Notes: generated by a model not told the origin, from the sequence alone. A stretch of DNA of 64,000 nucleotides from Flavobacterium gilvum (GCF_001761465.1 NZ_CP017479.1:1178001-1242000); one strand, 5' to 3'. Shown: positions 20,171 through 29,153, counted from the first letter of the stretch. Translations and numbers: made by a program.

Positions 20171-20248
20171 ATGAGTAGAATTTTACTTTCAATTTTTTTG
20201 TTTTTTGCAATAGCCCCAAATAATATGAATAAACTTTACCTCTTTTAA
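20171..20248 (+). pseudogene. Signal-peptide duplicate, leader copy 1 (25 codons)
   Basis: The frame starts MSRILLSIFLFFAIAP, like the start of the gene at 20568, then leaves the duplicated part at the copy junction and stops at TAA. It is either a decayed duplicate or a translated short hydrophobic leader peptide; nothing shows that it is expressed. Confidence 0.6.
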
Positions 20249-20366
20249 TTCCAAAGTATCAGCCCGAGTATCCCCTAATAACTGTCTTTTTCAGGAAAGA
20301 GCAGCCAGGCTAATATTTGTCTCAAAATAAAATCCAATAAATTAAATTCTAAAAACCACCCCACAT

Positions 20367-20450
20367 ATGGATAGAATTTTACTTTCAGTTTTTTTATGTT
20401 TATTTTTTGTAATAGCCCCAGATATTATGAGTAGACTTTCCGTTTTCTAA
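20367..20450 (+). pseudogene. Signal-peptide duplicate, leader copy 2 (27 codons)
   Basis: The frame starts MDRILLSVFLCLFFV, very close to the true signal peptide at 20568, runs through the junction (IAPDIMSRLSVF) and stops. Same interpretation as copy 1. The start is placed identically with respect to its leader, so a ribosome could use it. Confidence 0.6.
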
Positions 20451-20567
20451 CTCCACAAGTATAAGCCAAAGTACCTAATAACTGTCTTTTTCAGGAAAGA
20501 ACAGCTAGGCTAATATTTGTCTCAAAATAAAAATCCAATAGATTAAATTCAAAAAACAGCCCCATTT

Positions 20568-23500
20568 ATGAATAGAATTTTACTTTCAATTTTTTTATGT
20601 TTATTTTTTGTAAATACCGCTTTTAGTGCAACAATTACTAGTACAGGAAATGGTAATTGGGGTGCTGCATCAACTTGGAGTACAATAAGTAGAACTGGTA
20701 CGATTTCAACAACAAGTAGTTCGAAAATTGTTACTGGTGTTGGGACATCATTTACAACAGAGTTGGCAGTTGGCAGTATTTTGTATAAAGATGATGGTAC
20801 TACTGTAATTGGTACTGTTTCTTCCATTACCGATAACACGCATTTAACATTAGTTGCAAATACGGCTACTGTTTTTTCTTCTCAAAGTTATATGGCAAAG
20901 ATTGTACCTACAACTATTGACGATGTAGTGATTTCATCTGGAACGACCGTGACTTTGGATACAACTACTGCTTCGGCTAACAGCATAACTGTTGATGGAT
21001 TATTGGAAATGGTTTTTAAAATTGATATTACTCTAACTACACAATTGATAGTTGTTAGTTCTACTGGGCAAATTAAGTTTGACCATAATACACTTAAATT
21101 GCCTTCGGGTGCTGCCATATATCTTGAAAATGGTTCTAATAGTTTGAGTGGTTCGTGTAATAACAATGACGAATTAGATCTAGGCGGTGTACATTATGCT
21201 GTTTGTACAGGAGGTGGTGCAATATATTCCTTTGCTGAAGTTGAAGCGGCTGGTGGTGTTAATAATATTTCGGCAGGTTCTATAGAAGAATCACAAACGG
21301 TTTGTTATGGATTTGTTCCATCTACTTTGAGTTCAACAAGAGACGGTGCGGGTTCAGGGACAATATCATACGAATGGCAAACAAATGAAAGTGGTAGCTA
21401 TGTTGATATTCCAGGCGCTACAGGAAAGGATTATTCTCCACCGGCTCTGACTGTAAGTGCAAGTTATCGACGAAGAACGGTTTCTGTAATTGGAGGCAAA
21501 ACTTTTAAATCAGCATATACAACACCAGTAACCATTACAGTTAATCCGAAAACTGTAATCACTGCGCCAGCAACTGGTTCTGTTTGTAGTGGTTTTTCTT
21601 ATTCAAGTGGAGCAATCACCTCGACTGGAACAAAATTTGACTGGACTCGTGCAGTGGTAACAGGAATCAGCAATACAGCAGGTTCAGGTACCGGGGTTAA
21701 CAATGCTTCAGGAGTTACCGAAACCTTAATCAATACAACAACTTCTGCTATTACGGTTACTTATATTTTAACTCCAAGATTGGCTTCAGGTTGTCCCGGG
21801 AGTCCGTTCAATTTAGATGTTACGGTAAATCCGAAACCTGTAATCACTGCGCCAGCAACCGGTTCGGCTTGTAGCGGGGTTTCTTATTCTAGTGGAGCAA
21901 TCACTTCCACTGGAACAACATTTGATTGGACTCGAGCAGCAGTGACGGGCATTAGCAATACAGCAGGTTCAGCTACTGGAGTTGCCAATGCTTCAGGAAT
22001 CACAGAAACCTTGATCAATACAACAACTTCTGCTATTACGGTTACTTATGTTTTAACTCCAAAATTGGTTTCAGGTTGTCCCGGGAGTCCGTTCAATTTA
22101 GATGTTACGGTAAATCCTAGACCTGTAATCACTGCGCCAGCAACTAGTTCTGTTTGTAGCGGGGTTTCTTATTCTAGTGGAGCAATCACTTCCACGGGAA
22201 CAACATTTGATTGGACTCGCGCAGCAGTGACCGGCATTAGCAATTCAGCAGGTTCGGCTACAGAAGTTGCCAATGCTACAGGAATCACAGAAACTTTGAT
22301 TAATACAACAACTTCAGCTATTACTGTTACTTATATTTTGACTCCAAAATTGGCTTCAGGTTGTCCCGGAAGTCCGTTCAATTTGGTTGTTACTGTAAAT
22401 CCAACTCCAGTAGCTCCCGTTTTAAGTAATATCACTTTGGGATGTAATCAAACTACTGCTACAGAAACTTGGACAGCAATTTCAGGTATTACAAATTACC
22501 GATTTGATGTTTCTACAGATCCTTTATTTGGGACTTATCTCACGGGTTATAATAATCTTTCAGTTTCTGCAGCAGCTACTTCATTAGCCATAAACGGACT
22601 GTCTCCAGGTGTAACGTATTATGTTAGAGCAAGATCACAAAGTGGTTGTGGGACAAGTGTCAATTCTTCTGTAGTAACAATTACGGTAAATTCTTCCCCA
22701 ATAAAACCAATAGCATCAGCTACCAAACAGCCTACTTGTGTAGTTTCAACAGGAACTATTACAGTAACATCACCAACTGGAGCAGGACTTAGTTATAGTA
22801 TTGATGGAACTAATTATAGTAATACATCTGGAATATTTAATAGTGTGCCAGCTGGAGATTATTATGTAACAGCCAAAAATGCTTCAGGTTGCGTTTCGGT
22901 AGCTTCAGATAAAATTTCATTAAATGTTGCAGGGACAACTACTTGGAGTGGTTCCAGTTGGGATAATGGTGTTCCGGATGCTACCAAAAGAGCTGTTTTT
23001 GCGGGTAATGTTACCATAACGGCTGCTTTAAATGCCTGTTCATGTCAAATTAATTCTGGTGTAGCAGTTGGCGTAGCTTCTGGTGTAGTTTTGACAATTG
23101 AAAACGGTTTGGATGTTTTGAGCACTGGGACATTAACCTTTGAAAACAATGCAAGTTTGATTCAGGTTAATGATGCTGCAATAAATAATGGGAAAATTAT
23201 ATACAAGCGCATTACCAGTCCGATGAAAAATTTTGATTTTACGTATTGGTCTTCTCCAGTAAAAGATCAGGTGTTGAATGTTTTGTCACCTAATACTCTT
23301 TGGGATAAATATTATAGTTTTAACAATGGCAATTGGAAGGTTGAAGGGGTAACCAACAAGATGAATCCTGCTGGAAAAGGATTTATTATCCGCGTGCCAA
23401 AACCTGGAGTCGTTTACCCTAATGGAGAAAAATGGTATACAGCTACCTATGCTCAGCCGGTTCAATTTGAGGGAATTCCAAATAATGGTTCCATTTCAAT

Positions 23501-25304
23501 TGCGACAGAGGGAACTGGAATGGATAATTTAATAGGGAATCCTTATCCTTCTGCCATAGATGCCGATGCGTTTATCAATGCTAACGCGTCAGTCATAGGT
23601 GGGGCACTGTATTTTTGGACACATAACACTGCTATTACGCAAAGTGGCTCGTTTTATGTTTATAATTCCAATGATTATGCAACTTATAACTTGACAGGAG
23701 GAGCAGGAACTAGAGGCAATTTTATTGATGCGAATAATAATGGTGTTCTCGATGCTGGTGAAACTATAGATGATAATAATAAACCGAATGGTAAAATTGC
23801 GGCTGGACAGTCCTTTTTTGTGATCAGCAAAGCGTCTGGTGATTTTGTGTTTAAGAATTCGATGCGTAATTCTACGGCTGGATCGAATAGTCAGTTTTTG
23901 AGAATGGCTCAAACCAAAAAAACGGTTGCTGTCGAAAAGAGTAGAGTTTGGCTGAATTTGTCCAATTCTGATGGGGCTTTCAAACAATTGTTGGTGGGCT
24001 ATATTACAGGTGCTACCAATGAGATGGATAAATTGTATGACGGCATTAGTTTTGATGGGAATGATTATGTTGATTTTTATAGTGTTAACAAAGAAGATAA
24101 ACTTACGATACAAGGGCGTGCTTTGCCATTTGATAAAGGGGATAAGGTGCCTTTGGGTTACAAAACTGCAATACAGGGAACTTTTAGGATAAGTATCGAC
24201 AAAGTAGACGGAGTTTTGACTAATCAAACTGTCTTTCTTGAAGATAATGTAACCAAAGCTGTTCATAATCTAAATGATGGTCCTTATTCATTTACTACGG
24301 CCAAAGGAACTTTTGATAATCGCTTTACTTTGGTTTATGTTGATAAAAATGCTCCGATTGTAATTGAGCCACCGGTTGTTGTGAATCCACCAATTGTAAC
24401 CGAACCACCAGTAGCTGTAGAACCTCCGGTTGTCGTGAATCCGCCAATTGTAACCGAGCCTCCTGTAGCGGTAGAACCACCTGTTGTTGTCAATCCGCCA
24501 ATTGTAACCGAGCCTCCTGTAGCGGTAGAACCACCTGTTGTTGTCAATCCGCCAATTGTAACGGAACCACCGGTAGCAGTAGAACCACCGGTTGTTGTGA
24601 ATCCGCCAATTGTAACCGAACCGCCTGTAGCTGTAGTGCCACCAGTTGTCGTGAATCCTCCAATTGTAACTGAGCCACCGGTAGCAGTAGAACCACCGGT
24701 TGTCGTGAATCCTCCAATTGTAGCAGAACCACCTGTAGCTGTAGATCCTCCAGTTGTCGTGAATCCTCCAATTGTAACAGAACCTCCTGTAGCTGTAGAA
24801 CCTCCGGTTGTCGTGAATCCGCCAATTGTAATCGAACCACCAGTGGCTGTAGAACCTCCGGTTGTCGTGAATCCGCCAATTGTAACCGAACCGCCAGTTG
24901 CTGTAGAACCACCAGTTGTTGTGAATCCTCCAATTGTGACCGAACCGCCAGTGGCTGTAGAACCACCAGTTGTTGTGAATCCACCAATTGTGACCGAACC
25001 GCCAGTAGTTGTCGTGCCACCAGTTGAGAGTTTGGATCCAACTATTGAAAAACCAACTGAGAGTAAAAATAAATCCCTTGTTGTTTCTGTAAAGAATCAT
25101 CAAATAAAAATCAACTCTTTTGATAAAACGATGGGCACTGTCTTGTTGTATGATTTGAGAGGAAGGAAGATTTTTGAAAACACTAATGTGAAAAGTAATG
25201 AATATGTGATTCAGGGATTGAATTCCAGCGACCAGTTTTTAATTGTTATGATTCAATTGACTGACGGGAAATGGGTCACAAAAGAGATTATTTTTAAGAA
25301 CTAA
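20568..25304 (+). CDS. Large secreted repeat protein with Pro-rich stalk and T9SS C-terminal domain
   Basis: The 1,578-residue protein begins with the signal peptide MNRILLSIFLCLFFVNTAFS. After an N-terminal region of ~320 residues come three near-identical 95-residue Ig/PKD-like repeats (DNA 21555-22409), an FN3-like unit, and from residue ~790 the C-terminal module shared with the genes at 13982 and 25486. Between that module and the sorting domain sits a stalk of twelve 18-residue units VVVNPPIVTEPPVAVEPP (DNA 24375-25022), absent from both paralogues. The end (VLLYDLRGRKIFEN ... VTKEIIFKN) is a T9SS sorting domain like its neighbours. A surface or secreted adhesin-like role is inferred. 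Expression may be governed by the triplicated leader. Confidence 0.85.
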   Translation: MNRILLSIFLCLFFVNTAFSATITSTGNGNWGAASTWSTISRTGTISTTSSSKIVTGVGTSFTTELAVGSILYKDDGTTVIGTVSSITDNTHLTLVANTATVFSSQSYMAKIVPTTIDDVVISSGTTVTLDTTTASANSITVDGLLEMVFKIDITLTTQLIVVSSTGQIKFDHNTLKLPSGAAIYLENGSNSLSGSCNNNDELDLGGVHYAVCTGGGAIYSFAEVEAAGGVNNISAGSIEESQTVCYGFVPSTLSSTRDGAGSGTISYEWQTNESGSYVDIPGATGKDYSPPALTVSASYRRRTVSVIGGKTFKSAYTTPVTITVNPKTVITAPATGSVCSGFSYSSGAITSTGTKFDWTRAVVTGISNTAGSGTGVNNASGVTETLINTTTSAITVTYILTPRLASGCPGSPFNLDVTVNPKPVITAPATGSACSGVSYSSGAITSTGTTFDWTRAAVTGISNTAGSATGVANASGITETLINTTTSAITVTYVLTPKLVSGCPGSPFNLDVTVNPRPVITAPATSSVCSGVSYSSGAITSTGTTFDWTRAAVTGISNSAGSATEVANATGITETLINTTTSAITVTYILTPKLASGCPGSPFNLVVTVNPTPVAPVLSNITLGCNQTTATETWTAISGITNYRFDVSTDPLFGTYLTGYNNLSVSAAATSLAINGLSPGVTYYVRARSQSGCGTSVNSSVVTITVNSSPIKPIASATKQPTCVVSTGTITVTSPTGAGLSYSIDGTNYSNTSGIFNSVPAGDYYVTAKNASGCVSVASDKISLNVAGTTTWSGSSWDNGVPDATKRAVFAGNVTITAALNACSCQINSGVAVGVASGVVLTIENGLDVLSTGTLTFENNASLIQVNDAAINNGKIIYKRITSPMKNFDFTYWSSPVKDQVLNVLSPNTLWDKYYSFNNGNWKVEGVTNKMNPAGKGFIIRVPKPGVVYPNGEKWYTATYAQPVQFEGIPNNGSISIATEGTGMDNLIGNPYPSAIDADAFINANASVIGGALYFWTHNTAITQSGSFYVYNSNDYATYNLTGGAGTRGNFIDANNNGVLDAGETIDDNNKPNGKIAAGQSFFVISKASGDFVFKNSMRNSTAGSNSQFLRMAQTKKTVAVEKSRVWLNLSNSDGAFKQLLVGYITGATNEMDKLYDGISFDGNDYVDFYSVNKEDKLTIQGRALPFDKGDKVPLGYKTAIQGTFRISIDKVDGVLTNQTVFLEDNVTKAVHNLNDGPYSFTTAKGTFDNRFTLVYVDKNAPIVIEPPVVVNPPIVTEPPVAVEPPVVVNPPIVTEPPVAVEPPVVVNPPIVTEPPVAVEPPVVVNPPIVTEPPVAVEPPVVVNPPIVTEPPVAVVPPVVVNPPIVTEPPVAVEPPVVVNPPIVAEPPVAVDPPVVVNPPIVTEPPVAVEPPVVVNPPIVIEPPVAVEPPVVVNPPIVTEPPVAVEPPVVVNPPIVTEPPVAVEPPVVVNPPIVTEPPVVVVPPVESLDPTIEKPTESKNKSLVVSVKNHQIKINSFDKTMGTVLLYDLRGRKIFENTNVKSNEYVIQGLNSSDQFLIVMIQLTDGKWVTKEIIFKN
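21555..22409 (+). repeat. Three tandem 285-bp repeats encoding Ig/PKD-like domains
   Basis: Units start at 21555, 21840 and 22125 with GTAATCACTGCGCCAGCAAC. Each encodes 95 residues (VITAPATGS...TFDWTRA...TVNP type). The high DNA identity indicates recent duplication or gene conversion. Confidence 0.9.
24375..25022 (+). repeat. Twelve tandem 54-bp repeats encoding a Val/Pro-rich stalk
   Basis: Exactly 12 units of 54 bp. Each encodes three hexapeptides ending in PP (VVVNPP, IVTEPP, VAVEPP). Synonymous variation is scattered (GTTGTTGTG, GTTGTCGTG), with rare substitutions such as VAVVPP, IVAEPP, VAVDPP and IVIEPP. The unit is a multiple of three, so copy-number change alters stalk length and keeps the frame. 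Confidence 0.95.
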
Positions 25305-25325
25305 TTTACAATACCCCCGTTTTTT

Positions 25326-25362
25326 AAAGTCTCATTCCGATTTATAGGAATGGGACTTTTTC
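25326..25362 (+). terminator. Rho-independent terminator after second large secreted protein gene
   Basis: AAAGTCTCATTCC (25326-25338) pairs with GGAATGGGACTTT (25347-25359), one G-T pair, followed by T-rich sequence. Confidence 0.85.
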
Positions 25363-25485
25363 GTTTTAAAAACAGGACGAATTAAAAATTGTAAGAAAAT
25401 AAATTTAATATTTTATTTAAATTATAAATAAATTCTTATTTTAGTATTAATATGTTTTCTGAGTATTCATTAATGCTATCATTTT

Positions 25486-27972
25486 ATGAAACAATTTTTC
25501 TTGGCGTGTTTGTTTTTTATTGTTTCACCAGTTCTTATTTTTTCTCAATCAATATTTAATAATCCAATTACGGGAACTTATCCCGGTCAATCAAATCCTT
25601 ATACGATAGGACAAAATGTGGATCCCGGCATTAAAGTTAGTGGTATTGGCAGGAGTGGGGCTTTGAGTTATGTAAATGCAAATAATAGATATGATGCGAA
25701 GGGTTGGAAGGTCGACGACTCTGATTCCGACACTTATTTTGAGTTTACCATTACTCCAAATCAGGGTAGGCAAATAAATTTTATCAGTTTTGTTTATACA
25801 GGGCAAGTTTCGGCTAATGGTCCAAGACTTTTTGCATTTCGTTCCAGTGTTGATGGTTTTTCAACAAATATAGGGTCTGTTTCAGGAGCTAGAGGAACGG
25901 TTTCTTTGTCTTCGACGGCCTTTCAAGGAGTTGATTTTCCGATTACTTTCAGGTTTTATGGATGGGCTGCTATAACGAGAACGGGAGCTTTTAGTATTAA
26001 TGATTTCCAGTTTAATGGTGTGGTTTCCTGCGTAAAGTCGCAAGCGCCTACTTTGCCAGAAGTGAACCTTGCTTGTACTTCTACTTCTTTTATTTTGAAT
26101 TGGGCGGCTTGTTCAAATGCTTCGAATTATTTTATTGATGTGGCTACCGATTCCGGTTTTATTAATAATTTAGAAGGTTACAAAAATAAGATTTTAGGAA
26201 ATACTTTGTCTGAAACCGTTGAAGATTTGGCTGCAGGTGGACCTTATTATGTTCGACTGAAATCAGCCAATGAATGTGGTGAAATCAGTTATTCGAATGT
26301 TATAAAAGCAGCTCCGCCAGAAACGATTTATAATGGTTCTTGGTCTAATGGTCTTCCAGATTCGGGTAAAAATGTACGCTTTTCAAAAGATTTTAATCTG
26401 AATGAATCATTAGAAACCTGTTCTTGCCAAATCGATAACGGTGTAGCCGTTCATGTTGATTCTGGAGGGGTTTTAAAGCTTCAAAATAGATTAGATGTTT
26501 TGGGTGCAGGAACAATAACTTTTGAGAACAATTCAAGTTTGATTCAGGTGAATGATGCTGCAGTAAACATTGGTCAGATTATTTACAATCGCATTACTTC
26601 ACCGATGAAAAATTTTGATTTTACTTATTGGTCGTCTCCAGTGCAGGGTCAGATTTTGAATGTATTGTCTCCAAATACACTTTCGGATAAGTATTTTAGT
26701 TTTGCAAATGGGAATTGGGTGTACGAAAATGGTGCTAATTCAATGGATCCTGCAGGTAAGGGATTTGTAATTCGTGTGCCAAAGCCTGATACTAAATACT
26801 CCAATAAAGAATATTGGACAGGATCAACTTATTCTCAACCAGTTCAGTTTAAAGGGATTCCTAATAATGGCGTTATCGAAATTCTTTCGGAAGGTATTGG
26901 AATGGATAATTTAATAGGCAATCCTTACCCTTCTGCCATTGATGCCGATGAATTTATCAAGGCCAACTCTGCAATAATTGTGGGAACGCTTAACTTTTGG
27001 ACACATAATACAGCTATTAAGCAAGATGGGGCTTTTTATGTTTATAATTCAGATGATTATGCTTCTTATAATTTGACGGGAGGAACAGGAACAGCCGCAC
27101 CGAGTGCCGGTGATTCGGGAACAATTCCAAATGGTAAAATTGCTTCAGGAGTATCCTTTTTTGTGACGAGTAAAGTAGCCGGGAATTTTGTGTTTAATAA
27201 CGCCATGCGAAATTCGGGAAAAGTTTTGGCGTCTAATTCCAATAATCAATTTTTTAAAATTTCAAATACTAAGAAGGATTCATCAATTGAGAAGAATAGA
27301 CTATGGTTGAATTTAACAAATTCCGAAGGTGCTTTCAAACAATTGTTGGTAGGATATGTTACGGGAGCTACCAATGAAATGGATAATCTATACGATGGCA
27401 CAACTTCTGACGGAAATGCTTTTGTCGATTTTTATAGCATTAGCGAAGAAAATAAATTGGTTATTCAAGGCCGGGCTTTACCTTTTGATTATACAGATAA
27501 AGTAGCATTAGGTTTTAAAACCAACATTGATGGTGCTTTTGAAATAAAAATTGACCACACCGATGGTTTGTTAAGCAATTGTGCTATTTTTTTAGAAGAT
27601 AAAAATACAGGAATACTCCACGATTTAAAAGAAAGATCTTATCCGTTTTCAGCATCAAAAGGAGAATATAATAGTCGCTTTGTGTTGAGTTATAAAGAAC
27701 TTGATATAAAGTCCACTTCGAAGCAAGAGACGGAAAAAACAAAACAGGGACTTGCAATTTATACTCAGGAAAAACAATTGAGTATTAATTCTGCTGTTGA
27801 AAAAATTTCGATGATTGTTATTTATGATTTGAATGGAAAATTACTCTATAAAAAGAAAGATATTGATAAAGAGCAAATTGTGATTCCTAATTTAACCTCG
27901 AAGCATCAAATTTTAATTGTAAAAACGGTTTTCGATAATTCTGATTATCAGATAAATAAGGTCTTTTTTTAA
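25486..27972 (+). CDS. Secreted protein with T9SS C-terminal domain, third paralogue
   Basis: The 828-residue protein has a signal peptide ending IFSQ. Residues ~25-180 form a beta-rich domain (YDAKGWKVDDSDSDTYFEF, SFVYTGQVSANGP), followed by one FN3-like unit (ALTLPEVNLACTS region to ~265). From residue ~279 it carries the C-terminal module shared with the two preceding genes (TFENNSSLIQVNDAA, RITSPMKNFDFTYW, GMDNLIGNPYPSAIDAD) and a terminal sorting domain (IVIYDLNGKLLYKKKD). It is the shortest member and lacks the repeat arrays. The three genes are adjacent, each with its own terminator. Confidence 0.85.
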   Translation: MKQFFLACLFFIVSPVLIFSQSIFNNPITGTYPGQSNPYTIGQNVDPGIKVSGIGRSGALSYVNANNRYDAKGWKVDDSDSDTYFEFTITPNQGRQINFISFVYTGQVSANGPRLFAFRSSVDGFSTNIGSVSGARGTVSLSSTAFQGVDFPITFRFYGWAAITRTGAFSINDFQFNGVVSCVKSQAPTLPEVNLACTSTSFILNWAACSNASNYFIDVATDSGFINNLEGYKNKILGNTLSETVEDLAAGGPYYVRLKSANECGEISYSNVIKAAPPETIYNGSWSNGLPDSGKNVRFSKDFNLNESLETCSCQIDNGVAVHVDSGGVLKLQNRLDVLGAGTITFENNSSLIQVNDAAVNIGQIIYNRITSPMKNFDFTYWSSPVQGQILNVLSPNTLSDKYFSFANGNWVYENGANSMDPAGKGFVIRVPKPDTKYSNKEYWTGSTYSQPVQFKGIPNNGVIEILSEGIGMDNLIGNPYPSAIDADEFIKANSAIIVGTLNFWTHNTAIKQDGAFYVYNSDDYASYNLTGGTGTAAPSAGDSGTIPNGKIASGVSFFVTSKVAGNFVFNNAMRNSGKVLASNSNNQFFKISNTKKDSSIEKNRLWLNLTNSEGAFKQLLVGYVTGATNEMDNLYDGTTSDGNAFVDFYSISEENKLVIQGRALPFDYTDKVALGFKTNIDGAFEIKIDHTDGLLSNCAIFLEDKNTGILHDLKERSYPFSASKGEYNSRFVLSYKELDIKSTSKQETEKTKQGLAIYTQEKQLSINSAVEKISMIVIYDLNGKLLYKKKDIDKEQIVIPNLTSKHQILIVKTVFDNSDYQINKVFF

Positions 27973-27986
27973 TTGGCAAAAAAAAC

Positions 27987-28025
27987 AAAACCCCCATTTT
28001 TATCTTCAAAATGGGGGTTTTATAG
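27987..28025. terminator. Bidirectional terminator between convergent genes
   Basis: AAAACCCCCATTTT (27987-28000) and its exact complement (28008-28021) surround a 7-bp loop. A and T runs on both sides let it serve both the gene at 25486 and bioB. Confidence 0.9.
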
Positions 28026-28038
28026 TTTTAAAAAAGTC

Positions 28039-29124
28039 TTATTTCCCTTTTACAGAGGCTTCAAGATTTTTTTCGATAATATGGTTTGGGCGCGACCATT
28101 TTGGCTTTTCGCCAAGAGCTTCAAATTGTGAATCTACAGCTTCAACGGTTGGTCTTTGTGATTTTTTTGTAAATGGTTTTTGCGGTTTTAAACCCAATAA
28201 ATCAAACATTTTCATGTCTTCGTTAACATCGGGATTTGGCGTTGTAAGCAATTTATCTCCAGCAAAAATAGAGTTAGCTCCAGCAAAGAAACACATTGCT
28301 TGACCTTCTCGGCTCATGTTCATTCTTCCTGCCGATAGACGAACTTGTGTCTCAGGCATTACAATTCGGGTGGTTGCAACCATTCGAATCATTTCCCAAA
28401 TTTCGACTGGTTTTTCATTTTCCATCGGAGTTCCTTCTACGGCAACCAAAGCATTGATTGGCACCGATTCTGGTTGAGGATTCAATGTAGAAAGAGCCAC
28501 AAGCATTCCTGCTCTGTCATCGATACTTTCTCCCATTCCAATAATTCCACCACTACAAACTGTAACACTTGTTTTTCTTACGTTTTCTATAGTTTGCAAA
28601 CGGTCTTCAAATCCGCGTGTCGAAATAACTTCTTTGTAATAATCCTCAGAAGTGTCTAAGTTGTGGTTATAAGCATAAAGACCTGCTTCGGCTAGTCGCT
28701 GTGCTTGATTTTCGGTAATCATACCAAGAGTACAGCACACTTCCATATCCATTTTGTTGATGGTACGAACCATTTCCAAAACTTGGTCAAACTCAGGTCC
28801 GTCTTTTACGTTTCTCCAAGCAGCACCCATACATACGCGGGAAGAACCTCCAGATTTGGCTTGAATTGCCTGTTCTTTTACTTGGTTTACAGACATTAAA
28901 TTGTTTCCTTCAACACCGGTGTTGTATCTTGCGGCTTGCGGGCAATATCCGCAATCTTCAGAACATCCTCCTGTTTTTATGGAAACCAAAGTAGAAACCT
29001 GAACCACATTTGGGTCGTGATGTTCGCGATGGATTGTTGATGCTTCAAAAAGCAAATCCATCAAAGGTTTATTATAAATTGCAATAATTTCTTCTTTCGT
29101 CCAGTTATGTTTTGTGATACTCAT
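28039..29124 (-). CDS. bioB: Biotin synthase
   Basis: BioB is a radical SAM enzyme that inserts sulfur into dethiobiotin, the last step of biotin synthesis. The radical SAM cluster motif C-x3-C-x2-C is present as GGCSEDCGYCPQ (Cys 54, 58, 61), and later segments YNHNLDTSEDYY, CSGGIIGMGE and RLSAGRMNMS match BioB. I start at ATG 29124 (MSITKHNWT); an upstream TTG would add 8 residues. The gene stands alone, about 16 kb from the bioFDA operon. The C-terminal ~45 residues extend beyond the E. coli enzyme. Confidence 0.96.
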   Translation of the reverse strand: MSITKHNWTKEEIIAIYNKPLMDLLFEASTIHREHHDPNVVQVSTLVSIKTGGCSEDCGYCPQAARYNTGVEGNNLMSVNQVKEQAIQAKSGGSSRVCMGAAWRNVKDGPEFDQVLEMVRTINKMDMEVCCTLGMITENQAQRLAEAGLYAYNHNLDTSEDYYKEVISTRGFEDRLQTIENVRKTSVTVCSGGIIGMGESIDDRAGMLVALSTLNPQPESVPINALVAVEGTPMENEKPVEIWEMIRMVATTRIVMPETQVRLSAGRMNMSREGQAMCFFAGANSIFAGDKLLTTPNPDVNEDMKMFDLLGLKPQKPFTKKSQRPTVEAVDSQFEALGEKPKWSRPNHIIEKNLEASVKGK

Positions 29125-29145
29125 TGATCCTTGTTTTTGATGCCC

Positions 29146-29153
29146 CAAAAGTA
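29146..29153 (-). promoter_or_regulatory. Candidate -7 element of bioB
   Basis: On the minus strand TACTTTTG fits TANNTTTG and would start transcription near 29139, 15 bp before the ATG. The nearest TTG upstream is at 22 bp rather than 19. I see no clear biotin operator. Confidence 0.4.

Larger units (their letters stand above)
20101..20504 (+). promoter_or_regulatory. Conserved covarying hairpin in each of the three leaders
   Basis: Hairpins lie at 20101-20123, 20282-20304 and 20482-20504. The stems read CTAC/GTAG, CTGT/GCAG and CTGT/ACAG, so paired positions change together, above a constant CTTT/AAAG stem and a TTCMGG loop. Flanking AGCC/GGCT and CCT/AGG pairings overlap and exclude each other. 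I cannot match it to a known riboswitch. It may be a structured RNA or a DNA operator. Confidence 0.5.
20032..20613 (+). repeat. Three tandem copies of a leader plus signal-peptide start
   Basis: Copies begin with TAGCCCC at 20032, 20211 and 20413 (179, 202 and 201 bp). Each contains a conserved hairpin, TTTGTCT, an A-rich stretch, CCCCA and then an ATG at 20171, 20367 and 20568 followed by codons for M-x-R-I-L-L-S-(I/V)-F-L. Copies one and two end inside the signal peptide at a shared junction; copy three runs on into the complete gene. The repeat thus duplicated the 5' untranslated region and start of the gene at 20568. The upstream part of this 775-bp gap (19858-20031) holds nothing recognisable. 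Confidence 0.9.

Noticed and set aside
20032..20613. Known riboswitch (c-di-GMP, TPP, SAM, cobalamin, purine)
   Set aside because: None of the conserved core sequences of these classes could be found in the three leaders, so no class was assigned.
23589..24266. 225-codon minus-strand frame inside the second secreted protein gene
   Set aside because: It is antisense to the conserved C-terminal module, rich in Ile and Ser, with no start signal.
24375..25022. CRISPR array
   Set aside because: Units are contiguous, in frame and without variable spacers; they code for a Val/Pro-rich stalk. No cas genes are present.
24288..25103. Long open frames on the minus strand across the 54-bp repeat array
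   Set aside because: They are the antisense shadow of the repeat; the translated Trp/Arg/Asn-rich or Gln/Leu-rich repeats have no start context, and a real gene occupies the plus strand.
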